The notes beneath the pieces are model-generated. The model did not search any database, was not told where the DNA came from, and worked only from the letters and a program-made list of their open reading frames with translations. DNA of 64,000 nt from Terrisporobacter vanillatitrophus (GTDB lineage: Bacteria; Bacillota; Clostridia; Peptostreptococcales; Peptostreptococcaceae), in the NCBI RefSeq assembly GCF_051148895.1, contig NZ_CP154625.1, forward strand, positions 2,914,001-2,978,000, in the 5' to 3' direction. How positions within the stretch are numbered: the first letter of the stretch is position 1; each line of letters starts with the position of its first letter. Shown piece after piece: positions 1 through 7,529 of this stretch. Both the position numbers and the translations under genes were made by a program.

Positions 1-372
1 AAGTTCTAAGCTATACTGCTTTTTAGGATATTTACTTGTACTATTACCTCTTACACTTATATTAATTTTGCTTACAAATTCAGGTTCACCATCTAACATA
101 TTGTAATAATTTTTAGTATCGTATACTTGTACATAAGAAGATATATCTTCTTGTCTTTTTATCAAGTCTCCATTTGTATTTATTATAACTACTGGTAAAT
201 TAAATTTTGTATTTTCCAATCCATATAAATAACTTTTACTAAGTTCTTGTTTTTCACCTTTTTTCTTTTCATTTTTTGCTTTATCTTTAAAATCTTTTAT
301 GTATGCACTTGATAAAAACGTCAGAAAAATAAAAAGTAAAGCCATTAATGCTCTAAATATATTTTTTTTCAT
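1..372 (-). CDS. CotH kinase family protein, N-terminal part (3' end outside window)
   Basis: This reading frame starts at the ATG at 372-370, behind a GGTGA ribosome binding site, and runs off the left edge, so only 124 codons are visible. Residues 1-20 form a short basic start and a hydrophobic stretch (MKKNIFRALMALLFIFLTFL), a signal peptide or membrane anchor. After a Lys-rich linker comes a segment ending in ISVRGNSTSKYPKKQYSLEL, which resembles the conserved opening of CotH-like atypical protein kinases. CotH proteins phosphorylate secreted or spore-coat proteins in Bacillus; the target here is unknown. The gene lies 9 nt after the DUF4956 gene and is probably the last gene of that operon. 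The catalytic region is outside the window, so activity cannot be judged. Confidence 0.8.
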   Translation of the reverse strand, partial: MKKNIFRALMALLFIFLTFLSSAYIKDFKDKAKNEKKKGEKQELSKSYLYGLENTKFNLPVVIINTNGDLIKRQEDISSYVQVYDTKNYYNMLDGEPEFVSKINISVRGNSTSKYPKKQYSLEL

Positions 373-381
373 AAAAGTCAC

Positions 382-1050
382 CTAACCTATTGTTTCTCCA
401 TTTTGAGCTACAATATTAACTGTATTTACTCCTTCTATTTTATATAGACTATCAACTATATTTTTATCTTCACTATTTTTCATCTTTATCTGATAAATAA
501 TCTCTATATTATTACCAACGGAATTTTTAGCTCTTAATTGATTCCCCTTAAAAGCATTAAAAACACACCTCATTATATCTTCTTCTTTGTCTCTAAGACC
601 TCTCACTATAAGAATATATCTATCCTCTCTTCCAAAACCACTAAAGCTAAATATGGATAACACAACAAATAAAAATAATGACCCTACAGTTGCTATCATG
701 TAATTACCACTACCAACACTAATACCAATAGCTATACACCAAAATATATATCCTGTGTCTCTTGGATCTTTTATAGCAGTTCTAAAACGAACTATAGATA
801 AAGCACCAACCATACCTAAAGAAAGTGCTATATCACTACCAATTACTATCATAACCATCGTTGTAACAAGAGTTAGCATTACTAAAGACACATTAAATTT
901 ACGATTATACATAACTCCACTAAAAGTAATTTTATAAGTCCAGAATATAACCATTGATATCAACAAAGCTATTCCCATCATTTCTATAGCATCAAATGAT
1001 GTTATATTACCATTTGGTGCTGATAAATACCTATATAACGTTTCTTTCAT
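382..1050 (-). CDS. DUF4956 domain-containing membrane protein
   Basis: This 222-residue protein has about four hydrophobic segments (roughly residues 22-39, 53-72, 101-114 and 116-137) and a soluble C-terminal domain of about 80 residues. The family hallmark GALSIVRFRTAIKDP is at 82-96. DUF4956 proteins have no established biochemical function but often sit beside VTC-domain and CotH-like genes, as here. The gene follows the VTC gene by 14 nt and precedes the CotH-like gene by 9 nt, so co-transcription is likely. I infer a membrane partner or scaffold for the two predicted phosphotransferases; nothing in the sequence proves it. Confidence 0.85.
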   Translation of the reverse strand: MKETLYRYLSAPNGNITSFDAIEMMGIALLISMVIFWTYKITFSGVMYNRKFNVSLVMLTLVTTMVMIVIGSDIALSLGMVGALSIVRFRTAIKDPRDTGYIFWCIAIGISVGSGNYMIATVGSLFLFVVLSIFSFSGFGREDRYILIVRGLRDKEEDIMRCVFNAFKGNQLRAKNSVGNNIEIIYQIKMKNSEDKNIVDSLYKIEGVNTVNIVAQNGETIG

Positions 1051-1064
1051 TTCCTTAACCTTCC

Positions 1065-1757
1065 TTATAATATATAATTTTCATAAAATCTTCTTCCACT
1101 ACAATATTTACTTATTGACTGATTAGTTGTATCTAAACCTACAAGCGCTTGTGATATCCAACAAAATAATTCACCATCAAACTTAACTTCTAACAAAGAA
1201 TTATAATAATCGAAAGCAGGAGTCATAATTACGTCATCACTAAACATGTTAAAATCAAACTCATTAGATCTTATATCACTATCTAGGGTAACCCTTATAT
1301 TATTTTCATTATGAATATATGCCCTTCTATTATAATCAACCAAAACCACTGGTTGATACTGCCCCATTGTCATAATATTATAAGCTGAATGTGCTATATC
1401 ATTATCATATTTTAAAAGTACATTATAGTCTTTATTTATTAATCTCAATGTATCTTCTTTGCTTATAGTCGTAGTTTCTTTTATTTGACTTATATTTATT
1501 TTCCTTTTTATTTCTAATTTAACTTGAGTTGTCTTTGTGTCATATATCCTTAATCTTATTTTTTTTCTAACTTCTTCCCCACCAACCTTTGCATAATAAT
1601 CATCATTATTTATACTGTCAAAATATAAGCTTCTGATTCTATATCCATATTTCCCATTATTTATATCAGGAGTTAATATTTCATTAAACAATTTGTTGAT
1701 TTTATAGTAATCCATCTCTCCTATTGGATACTTTAGTTCTCTTCTATTAACAATCAT
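1065..1757 (-). CDS. VTC-domain protein, polyphosphate polymerase-like
   Basis: This 230-residue protein fits the VTC catalytic tunnel domain. Basic strands that in yeast Vtc4 line the nucleotide and polyphosphate tunnel are visible: RRELKY (5-10), RIRSLYFDS (40-48), KKIRLRIYD (65-73) and KLEIKRK (80-86), then YNRRAY and, near the C terminus, LLEVKF supplying the Glu and Lys expected late in the fold. The family belongs to the triphosphate tunnel metalloenzymes. It has no membrane segment of its own and probably acts with the neighbouring DUF4956 membrane protein. An AGGAGAATG-type ribosome binding site precedes the ATG. It is the first gene of the apparent three-gene operon; true polymerase activity is inferred. 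Confidence 0.85.
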   Translation of the reverse strand: MIVNRRELKYPIGEMDYYKINKLFNEILTPDINNGKYGYRIRSLYFDSINNDDYYAKVGGEEVRKKIRLRIYDTKTTQVKLEIKRKINISQIKETTTISKEDTLRLINKDYNVLLKYDNDIAHSAYNIMTMGQYQPVVLVDYNRRAYIHNENNIRVTLDSDIRSNEFDFNMFSDDVIMTPAFDYYNSLLEVKFDGELFCWISQALVGLDTTNQSISKYCSGRRFYENYIL

Positions 1758-1922
1758 TCTCCTTTTCCACCTGCCCTACTTTATAAAAAATACAAATAAT
1801 ATACTTGTCATAATTTATTTTAATCAATATGATTTTATCATATTTTGTTGTAATAGAATATGTAAATATAGGTAATATATAATTATTAATAAAAAGACTT
1901 CTCCTAATTAATAATTAAAATG

Positions 1923-1967
1923 TACCCTATAGAATAGACGATTAAAAAAAATCTATTCTATAGGGTA
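1923..1967. repeat. Terminal-type palindrome, copy 1 (16-bp perfect inverted repeat)
   Basis: TACCCTATAGAATAGA at 1923-1938 is the exact reverse complement of 1952-1967, with an A-rich 13-nt loop. Read on the minus strand, the palindrome plus the following TACATTTTA closely matches plus-strand 23395-23447, with which it shares the arm sequence, the T-run loop and the flank. It begins with TG on its outer side, as many insertion sequence ends do. I interpret it as the end of a degenerate mobile element; a bidirectional terminator is the alternative. Confidence 0.65.
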
Positions 1968-2120
1968 TTTTAATGTATACTAAAATAAATACATTGCATT
2001 AGGAGTTATTTTATTTACAATTAAAAAACAGAATTACCTCTTAGAAATTTTTGGAAAGTTTATGGAGAGCTATCAATAATGTATGAAGGACGATTAGATT
2101 AACAATTATTTATAACTAGC

Positions 2121-2144
2121 AAAAAAACACCTTTTTTAAAGGTG
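2121..2144 (-). terminator. Rho-independent terminator-like hairpin
   Basis: CACCTTT at 2128-2134 pairs with AAAGGTG at 2138-2144. Read on the minus strand the hairpin is followed by seven Ts. It lies downstream of the transposase fragment and of the 2180-2220 hairpin on that strand, so it could end a short transcript from this debris region. Confidence 0.6.
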
Positions 2145-2179
2145 GGGTTGACGTGCAATTAAATTAGAATTACATTCAA

Positions 2180-2220
2180 GTTAAGGCACGGATAGATTTT
2201 TATTCTACCCGCGCCTTAAC
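2180..2220. other. Strong unexplained hairpin, about 17 paired positions
   Basis: GTTAAGGCACGGATAGA at 2180-2196 pairs with 2204-2220 except for two mismatches, around a 7-nt AT loop. The stem is much richer in GC than its surroundings. Neither strand has a clean T-run directly after it, so it is not a standard terminator. It may be part of a small RNA or an internal structure of the decayed element. Confidence 0.5.
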
Positions 2221-2268
2221 AAATTTATCATAGAAAGCTATTTACAGAAAATTTTTCACAGTCTCATG

Positions 2269-2314
2269 AAATTTAAACAAGATGACTCCCTGTTAAATAC
2301 AGAAATCATCTTGC
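2269..2314 (-). terminator. Hairpin terminator of the decayed transposase, copy 1
   Basis: On the minus strand CAAGATGA (2313-2306) pairs with TCATCTTG (2285-2278), followed by GTTTAAATTTC. It begins four bases beyond the stop of the transposase fragment. Plus-strand 23261-23306 is a near copy, where the stem extends to 15 pairs. The shared sequence argues that both derive from the 3' part of the same element family. Confidence 0.7.
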
Positions 2315-2317
2315 TAG

Positions 2318-2563
2318 CTAGACCTTACCAGAAATATAATTATTAATAGCAAACATTTTAACTTCATTTGAATAAAATTTATTTTTAGATGATGTTTTAA
2401 GTCCTTCGGCTCCATGCTTCTCATATTTATGAATCCATTCATAAAATGCTATTTTACCAACTCTAATCATTTTACAGATAGCCATTGGACCTTTTTCACC
2501 ATTTAAATACATTTCAACTGATTTAATTTTTGTTTCAAAATCTATTTTAGATTTTCTTAACAT
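2318..2563 (-). pseudogene. Truncated transposase, helix-turn-helix N-terminal fragment (IS3-like)
   Basis: Only 81 residues remain. They read as the first helix-turn-helix of IS3-type transposase OrfA proteins: a start rich in Lys and Glu, KSVEMYLNGEKGP, then a recognition helix ending in WIHKYEKHGAEGLK (about 43-56). The usual second helix-turn-helix, leucine-zipper part and the DDE integrase part are missing, and the frame closes directly against the hairpin at 2278-2313. This points to an internal deletion. The ATG at 2563 has no strong ribosome binding site. It is most likely non-functional, although a DNA-binding peptide could still be made. Confidence 0.75.
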
Positions 2564-2584
2564 ATAAATTCCAAAATAAAATTA

Positions 2585-2608
2585 TTACACAAATCTATAG
2601 ACATTCTC
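2585..2608. repeat. Orphan IS256-type terminal inverted repeat
   Basis: These 24 bases are identical to the right end of the intact IS256-family element (23196-23219). No IS256 transposase lies beside this copy. It sits 22 bases upstream of the transposase-fragment start and is read inward toward it. It is either the scar of a lost IS256 copy or shows that the two elements share end sequences. Confidence 0.7.
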
Positions 2609-2652
2609 GTCCTTGACAAAGGGTATATTTTAAATTAAGAAAGATCTTTTTA

Positions 2653-3306
2653 TTAATAACTAAGATTATAATTTCTTATAATCAAAGCATATCCATCTTC
2701 AATTTTTATAATACATTCATCTTCTAACATCACATTAGATATTCCTAAAGATGATAAATATCCCATTTTAGCATTTTTCAAAGGATACTCTAACTTTTTA
2801 AGAGTTATATTATTTACATCTGTCATTATAGGTACAATTGATATAGTATCCCCCTTTTTCCCATGCAAAATAATTTCTTCATTTCTTATAATAGTAATTT
2901 CTTCTTCACTTGTTATTATCCTAGGTGTTATATTCATTTCTCGTACATAGTGCATTAAACCTATATTTGCAAGAGTATGATCTATTCGACCTCCTAAAGA
3001 ACCGTAAAAATCTATTTTTTTTGCTTTTAGTTCTTTTGCTAGATAAATACAAATTTGTGAATCTGTTTCATCCTTATGAGATGGATATGTTTTAAAAAAT
3101 ATGTTTTTACTTTTATAATAATCTACTAAATCATTATTAATAGAATCTAAGTCTCCTATTATATAATTCGGTATTATATTCATTTTATATAAATGATTAC
3201 ATCCACCATCGGCTCCTATTATAAAATCATATTTTTCCCTAAGTATTATTTCTTTTGTTTTATTATAATTTTTTATTTCGCCATTTAATATAATACAAAC
3301 TTTCAT
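2653..3306 (-). CDS. thiN: Thiamine pyrophosphokinase
   Basis: This enzyme transfers pyrophosphate from ATP to thiamine to give thiamine diphosphate, the last salvage step. The 217-residue protein shows the family motifs (numbered from one residue upstream) GADGG (32-36), GDLDS (52-56), DETD (80-83) and GRIDHTLAN (107-115), which form the nucleotide and metal site, followed by a C-terminal beta-rich thiamine-binding domain. I start it at the ATG at 3306 rather than the TTG at 3309, because GGAG at 3314-3317 then lies 7 nt away. It follows rpe with only a few bases between, so rsgA-rpe-thiN is one transcript. Confidence 0.93.
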   Translation of the reverse strand: MKVCIILNGEIKNYNKTKEIILREKYDFIIGADGGCNHLYKMNIIPNYIIGDLDSINNDLVDYYKSKNIFFKTYPSHKDETDSQICIYLAKELKAKKIDFYGSLGGRIDHTLANIGLMHYVREMNITPRIITSEEEITIIRNEEIILHGKKGDTISIVPIMTDVNNITLKKLEYPLKNAKMGYLSSLGISNVMLEDECIIKIEDGYALIIRNYNLSY

Positions 3307-3315
3307 CAATATCTC

Positions 3316-3972
3316 CTAAAAACTCGCATTCTTTCTCATTAACTTTACAGTTTCTTCTATGTTTTCACTATTAAATATAGCTGATCCTGCTACTATTACA
3401 TTTGCTCCAGCTTCTACTACCTCATGTATATTACTTGGTTTTATACCGCCATCTACTTGTATATCAACATTAAGATTTTTTTCATCTATTAACTGCTTTA
3501 ATTCTTTTATTTTTTCTATCATACTTCCAATAAATGATTGTCCTCCAAAACCAGGGTTTACAGTCATTATAAGTACCATATCTATATCTTGCAATATATG
3601 CTTTATTGTTTCTATTGGTGTGGCAGGATTTAAAGCTACGCCTGCTTTTACATTGTGCGACTTAATATTTTGTATAGTTCTATGTAAATGTCTACAAGCT
3701 TCAACATGCACTACAATTAAATCACTTCCTGCATCAACAAAATCTTTAATATAATTATCTGGATTTTCAATCATAAGATGTGTATCAAATACCATATTAA
3801 CATCTTTTCTTAATGATTTAACTATTCCAGGACCTAGTGTTATATTAGGAACAAAATGTCCATCCATAACATCTATGTGTAAATATTCACATCCTGCTTT
3901 TTCTACCTTTTTAACATCTTCTAATAGTTTCGCAAAATCTGCTGATAGTATTGATGGTGCTAATTTTATCAT
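3316..3972 (-). CDS. rpe: Ribulose-phosphate 3-epimerase
   Basis: This TIM-barrel enzyme of the pentose phosphate pathway interconverts ribulose 5-phosphate and xylulose 5-phosphate. All family blocks are present in its 218 residues: LAPSILSADF (4-13), HIDVMDGHFVPN (32-43) with the metal-binding His and catalytic Asp, FDTHLMIENP (62-71), MTVNPGFGGQSF and VDGGI with the second catalytic Asp. The length is normal. It starts 2 nt after the rsgA stop, with AAAGGAG ahead of its ATG, and is translationally linked to that gene. The rsgA-rpe-thiN order is common in Firmicutes. Confidence 0.96.
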   Translation of the reverse strand: MIKLAPSILSADFAKLLEDVKKVEKAGCEYLHIDVMDGHFVPNITLGPGIVKSLRKDVNMVFDTHLMIENPDNYIKDFVDAGSDLIVVHVEACRHLHRTIQNIKSHNVKAGVALNPATPIETIKHILQDIDMVLIMTVNPGFGGQSFIGSMIEKIKELKQLIDEKNLNVDIQVDGGIKPSNIHEVVEAGANVIVAGSAIFNSENIEETVKLMRKNASF

Positions 3973-3974
3973 TT

Positions 3975-4856
3975 TTAATATCTCCTTTTCCCTTGTCTTA
4001 TCTCATTAAGCAATTGTATGTAACTTTCATACCTTACTTTAGAAATTTCCCCTGCTTCAACAGCTTCTTTAACTCCACAACCTGGCTCATTTTCATGTAT
4101 GCATTTATTTCCAAATCTGCAGTTATTAACTTCATCAAATTCTATAAAGTATTCTTTTAATTCACTTTCTTCCATATCATCTAATGTTAATGAAGAAAAA
4201 CCTGGTGTATCTGCAACTATACCTCCACATTGTAGTTTTAAAAGTTCGGCATGTCTTGTGGTATGTTTTCCTCTTTTGATTTTATCACTAACTTCTCCAG
4301 TTTGTAACTTAAAATTTGGATCTATTTCATTTAATAAACTGGATTTTCCAACTCCTGATGGCCCCGCAAATACTACTACACTGTTATTTAGCTCTTCTTT
4401 TACCTTATCTATATTGTCTTTAGACTTGCTGCTTACAGGAATTACCTTATATCCACTTAACTCATATATTTCTTTTATTTTATTTGTAGTGTCATCATCA
4501 TCTAAATCAACTTTTGTAAGAATAATTACAATTTCTAAATTTTCTTTTTCAGCAAGAACTATAAATCTATCTAATAAAGATAAATGAGGTGCAGGGTTCT
4601 TTACAGCAAAAACTATTAAGGCTTTTTCCACATTAGCAATGGGAGGTCTTATAAGTTCACTATCTCTTTTATCAATAGTTTCTACAACACCAATTTTTTT
4701 CTCTTCATCAACTATGCTAATTTTCACTCTATCACCTACTAAAGGAGTTTGCTTATTTTTTCTAAATATTCCTCTAGCTCTACATTCATACAGTCCCTTT
4801 TCTGTATCTACATAGTAGAATCCCCCTATTCCTTTCATTATCCTTCCATCTAACAT
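3975..4856 (-). CDS. rsgA: Ribosome small subunit-dependent GTPase RsgA
   Basis: This circularly permuted GTPase helps mature the 30S subunit. The 293-residue form begins at the ATG at 4856, behind AAGGAGG at 4863-4869; the 14 codons upstream lack a binding site. An OB-fold occupies about 1-65. GTP motifs come in permuted order: TKVD (114-117, G4), GPSGVGKSS (165-173, G1) and DTPGF (216-220, G3). The C-terminal zinc site shows C246, C252, H254 and C260. It heads the rsgA-rpe-thiN group and is separated from prkC by a terminator. In many Firmicutes it sits, as here, right after prkC-stp. Confidence 0.95.
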   Translation of the reverse strand: MLDGRIMKGIGGFYYVDTEKGLYECRARGIFRKNKQTPLVGDRVKISIVDEEKKIGVVETIDKRDSELIRPPIANVEKALIVFAVKNPAPHLSLLDRFIVLAEKENLEIVIILTKVDLDDDDTTNKIKEIYELSGYKVIPVSSKSKDNIDKVKEELNNSVVVFAGPSGVGKSSLLNEIDPNFKLQTGEVSDKIKRGKHTTRHAELLKLQCGGIVADTPGFSSLTLDDMEESELKEYFIEFDEVNNCRFGNKCIHENEPGCGVKEAVEAGEISKVRYESYIQLLNEIRQGKRRY

Positions 4857-4957
4857 TAATTGCCTCCTTATTTTTAGCACTTTATTATATATTACCACAA
4901 TATTTTTATTATTTTAAATTTAATTCTTATATATTATTTTTTATCTCTTTTTTTCAA

Positions 4958-4995
4958 AAAAATAAATATAAGTAAGCATTATGCTTACTTATATT
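4958..4995 (-). terminator. Rho-independent terminator after prkC
   Basis: AATATAAGTAAGCAT at 4965-4979 is the exact reverse complement of 4981-4995. On the minus strand the stem is followed by TTTATTTTTTTG. It lies 26 nt past the prkC stop and separates the kinase transcript from rsgA. Confidence 0.85.
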
Positions 4996-5021
4996 TTGTA
5001 TATATGATTTATTTTTATTCT

Positions 5022-6749
5022 TTAATCATTATCTATATCTTTACTATTGACATTGCTAGTTTCTTTGTCTCCAGAGTTATTACTTCCACCTTGTGTGTTT
5101 TCTGAGTCATCATCACTACCGTTGTTAGAATTATCACCTTCTGTTGGTTTTTCCTCTGTTGGTTTTTCCTCTGTTGGTTTTTCCTCTGTTGGCTTTTCTT
5201 CTGTTGGCTTTTCTTCCGTTGGCTTTTCTCCCTTACTTACAACAATATTAACAATATCGCCTTTTTTAACACTTCCAACACCTGCAACTGGATTTTGATT
5301 GATTACAGTACCTTCTTCATAAATTTCACTGTAACTGTAACTTACACTACCTAATTCTAGTCCCTTATCTTTAAGAATTGTCTTAGCATCTTTTAATGAA
5401 AATCCAATTAAATTCGGAACTGATAGTTCTTCTGGCCCTAAACTAATTACTATGGTAACAGTATCTCCTTTTTCAAGTTCAGTTCCTTCTGGTGGAGTTT
5501 GAGATATAACATGGTTTTTTTCTACCTCAGAATCATGCTTTTCAGTTATAGCTAATTTTAATCCTAAATCATTAATAACTTTATTTGCATTTTCCAAGCT
5601 CATATTAAGTAAATTAGGCGTTTTTATTACTTCAACCTGTTCATTTTTATTTAAAAGGCCAAATCCATTAGTTACAACTCCTACTGCTCCAAGCATAGCT
5701 AATACAAGCAATCCAATCAGGACACCTTTAAATCCTCTTCTTTTTTTATTTTTAGGTCTTCTTTCATAGTTATTGATATCTTCTCTTTCAGATTCAATAA
5801 AATCATCGTCTTTAACATCTCTACTTTGTTCTTTTCCTAATGTTTTAAATTTAGACTCATCTACCACTTCAACTGGCGGTATTCTTCTTGTAGCAAAATC
5901 ATCATATTGTTTAATAAAATCTAAATCTATATTTTGTTCAATATATTCAATATCTTCTATAACTTCTTCGCTACTTTGATATCTGTCTTCTGGAGATTTT
6001 TCTGTTAATTTTTTTATTAATGTTCTAATACTTTGAGGTACTTGGGTTTTTTCTTCCAAAGTAAATTCTATGTCTTCATTTATATGTTGAAGAGCTATTG
6101 AAATAGGACTATCGCCTTTAAAAGGTACTTTACCTAATAACATTTCATATAAAACAATTCCTAAAGAATATAAGTCTGCGTTATTTTTTACCGATTTACC
6201 TTTAGCTTGCTCTGGTGAAAAATAGTGAACAGATCCTATAATACTTCCTATATTAGTCATAGTAGAATTTGTAGCTGCTTTAGCTATTCCAAAATCTGCA
6301 ACTTTTACATTTCTACCTTCACTTGATATTAATATATTATGAGGCTTTATATCTCTGTGTATAACACCTTTTTTATGAGCTGCTCCAAGAGCTTTTGCTA
6401 TTTGTTTAGTTATATCAAGAGCAGTATATTCATCTAAAGTTCCTTCATTTTTTATAATTTCTTTTAGATTTTGCCCATCTACATATTCCATGACTATATA
6501 ATTTACTTTTCCGTCACAACCTACATCATATACGTTTACTATATTAGGGTGAGATATATTAGCTACGGCTTCTGCTTCTCTTTTAAATTTCACTAAAAAT
6601 TCCTCGTCGTCAACAAATTCCGGTCTTAAAACTTTTACAGCTACCACCCTATTTAGAAGTCTATCCTTTGCTTCATAAACAAAGGCCATTCCTCCATCTC
6701 CAATTTTCCTTATTATCTCGTATCTATTACCTAAAATTGTTTCTCCCAC
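5022..6749 (-). CDS. prkC: PASTA-domain Ser/Thr protein kinase (Stk1/PrkC family)
   Basis: This membrane kinase senses cell-wall fragments and phosphorylates wall and division proteins. The 575 residues comprise a kinase domain (about 10-270) with glycine loop IGDGGMAFVYEA, the AVKVL lysine, HRDIKPHN catalytic loop and DFG; a basic linker; one membrane helix near 340-362 (VLIGLLVLAMLGAVGVV); two PASTA repeats (about 372-440 and 441-509, fewer than the usual three or more); and an acidic, low-complexity tail with six KPTEE-type repeats. The PP2C phosphatase stp lies 12 nt upstream, the classic pair. The repeat tail is probably extracellular and its length may vary between strains. Confidence 0.95.
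   Translation of the reverse strand: MGETILGNRYEIIRKIGDGGMAFVYEAKDRLLNRVVAVKVLRPEFVDDEEFLVKFKREAEAVANISHPNIVNVYDVGCDGKVNYIVMEYVDGQNLKEIIKNEGTLDEYTALDITKQIAKALGAAHKKGVIHRDIKPHNILISSEGRNVKVADFGIAKAATNSTMTNIGSIIGSVHYFSPEQAKGKSVKNNADLYSLGIVLYEMLLGKVPFKGDSPISIALQHINEDIEFTLEEKTQVPQSIRTLIKKLTEKSPEDRYQSSEEVIEDIEYIEQNIDLDFIKQYDDFATRRIPPVEVVDESKFKTLGKEQSRDVKDDDFIESEREDINNYERRPKNKKRRGFKGVLIGLLVLAMLGAVGVVTNGFGLLNKNEQVEVIKTPNLLNMSLENANKVINDLGLKLAITEKHDSEVEKNHVISQTPPEGTELEKGDTVTIVISLGPEELSVPNLIGFSLKDAKTILKDKGLELGSVSYSYSEIYEEGTVINQNPVAGVGSVKKGDIVNIVVSKGEKPTEEKPTEEKPTEEKPTEEKPTEEKPTEGDNSNNGSDDDSENTQGGSNNSGDKETSNVNSKDIDND
5141..5230. repeat. Six tandem 15-bp units inside prkC
   Basis: Six copies of a 15-bp unit (first three CTGTTGGTTTTTCCT, then versions with C/T changes) encode the KPTEE-type tail of PrkC. 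Because the unit is a multiple of three, slippage would change tail length without breaking the frame. The near identity of the first three copies suggests recent expansion. Confidence 0.9.
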
Positions 6750-6761
6750 AATATCACCATC

Positions 6762-7511
6762 CTAATCAATCTTGCTTAAGATAACAGATATATTGTCCTT
6801 GCCAGAATTATTATTAGCCTCATTAATTAAATCTTGGCAAATTTCTTTAATATCTTTATCTTGTTTAATAATATTTTTTATAGATTCATCTTCTACACAA
6901 CCAGTAAGTCCATCTGTTGCTAAAAGTAACATATCATCTTTTTCTACTTTTTCTCTAAATATATCTACTATAATTATTTCTTCTGCTCCCATTGCTCGTG
7001 TAATTTGATTTCTACGAGGATGGAATCTAGCTTCTTCTTCAGTTATTAAGTGAGCATTTACCAATTCTTCCACAACAGAGTGATCTTTAGTTATTTTTCT
7101 AAAATTATCACTTTTCAATAAATAACCTCTACTATCACCGACATTGGCTATAATTACATCATTTTTATAAATAACAGCTACAACTAAAGTAGTACCCATC
7201 CCTTCACAAGAGTTATCTTCTAAAGCTCTTTTATAAATTTTCTTATTTGCATAATTGTATCCTTGTTTAATTATGTCATCTAAGTAATCCATTTTTATGC
7301 CACCACTTTGAAAAATATTCTCTTTCAAAAAATCTATAATATTTTCTACTGCTATTTTACTTGCTACCTCTCCTTTGTTATGGCCACCCATACCATCAGC
7401 TAAAGCAAATATTCCTATACAATCATCTTCTATTTGTATAATTTCCCCCATACAGTAGTCTTCATTATTTTTTCTAACTTTTCCCACATGAGAGTCACAA
7501 TTATAAATCAT
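6762..7511 (-). CDS. stp: PP2C-family protein Ser/Thr phosphatase
   Basis: This cytosolic Mn/Mg-dependent phosphatase reverses PrkC phosphorylation. Its 249 residues carry the PP2C metal-site motifs: NNED (15-18), DGMGGHN (39-45), GTTLVVAVI, ANVGDSRGYLL, ATDGLTG and DNISVIL near the C terminus, each with the metal-binding Asp or Gly expected. The length is typical of the bacterial stand-alone type. It sits between rlmN (18 nt upstream) and prkC (12 nt downstream) in one run of minus-strand genes, the usual Firmicutes rsmB-rlmN-stp-prkC order. Confidence 0.95.
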   Translation of the reverse strand: MIYNCDSHVGKVRKNNEDYCMGEIIQIEDDCIGIFALADGMGGHNKGEVASKIAVENIIDFLKENIFQSGGIKMDYLDDIIKQGYNYANKKIYKRALEDNSCEGMGTTLVVAVIYKNDVIIANVGDSRGYLLKSDNFRKITKDHSVVEELVNAHLITEEEARFHPRRNQITRAMGAEEIIIVDIFREKVEKDDMLLLATDGLTGCVEDESIKNIIKQDKDIKEICQDLINEANNNSGKDNISVILSKID

Positions 7512-7529
7512 AGCAATTACCCTCCTTAT

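Larger units (their letters stand above)
1758..2317. other. Gene-free stretch with mobile-element debris and hairpins
   Basis: No convincing gene is seen in these 560 bases. The stretch holds the likely promoter region of the VTC operon (1758-1910, no clear consensus), a perfect 16-bp palindrome at 1923-1967, a minus-strand terminator-like hairpin at 2128-2144, a long GC-richer hairpin at 2180-2220, and a hairpin at 2278-2313 that is shared with the region near 23.28 kb. The order of these parts and the transposase fragment just above suggest the remains of one or more insertion sequences. Confidence 0.7.

Noticed and set aside
2640..2650. Short AAAGATCTTT palindrome after thiN as terminator
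   Set aside because: Stem is too short and no loop or T-run of useful length exists; the true end of the rsgA-rpe-thiN transcript is not clear.
3951..4160. Small plus-strand open frames over rpe, rsgA, prkC, rsmB and many other minus-strand genes
   Set aside because: They lie antisense to well-recognised genes, have no ribosome binding site and no family resemblance; they are by-products of AT-rich coding.
5047..5298. Plus-strand frame made of GFSSV repeats opposite prkC
   Set aside because: It is the reverse reading of the KPTEE repeat in prkC and has no start signals.
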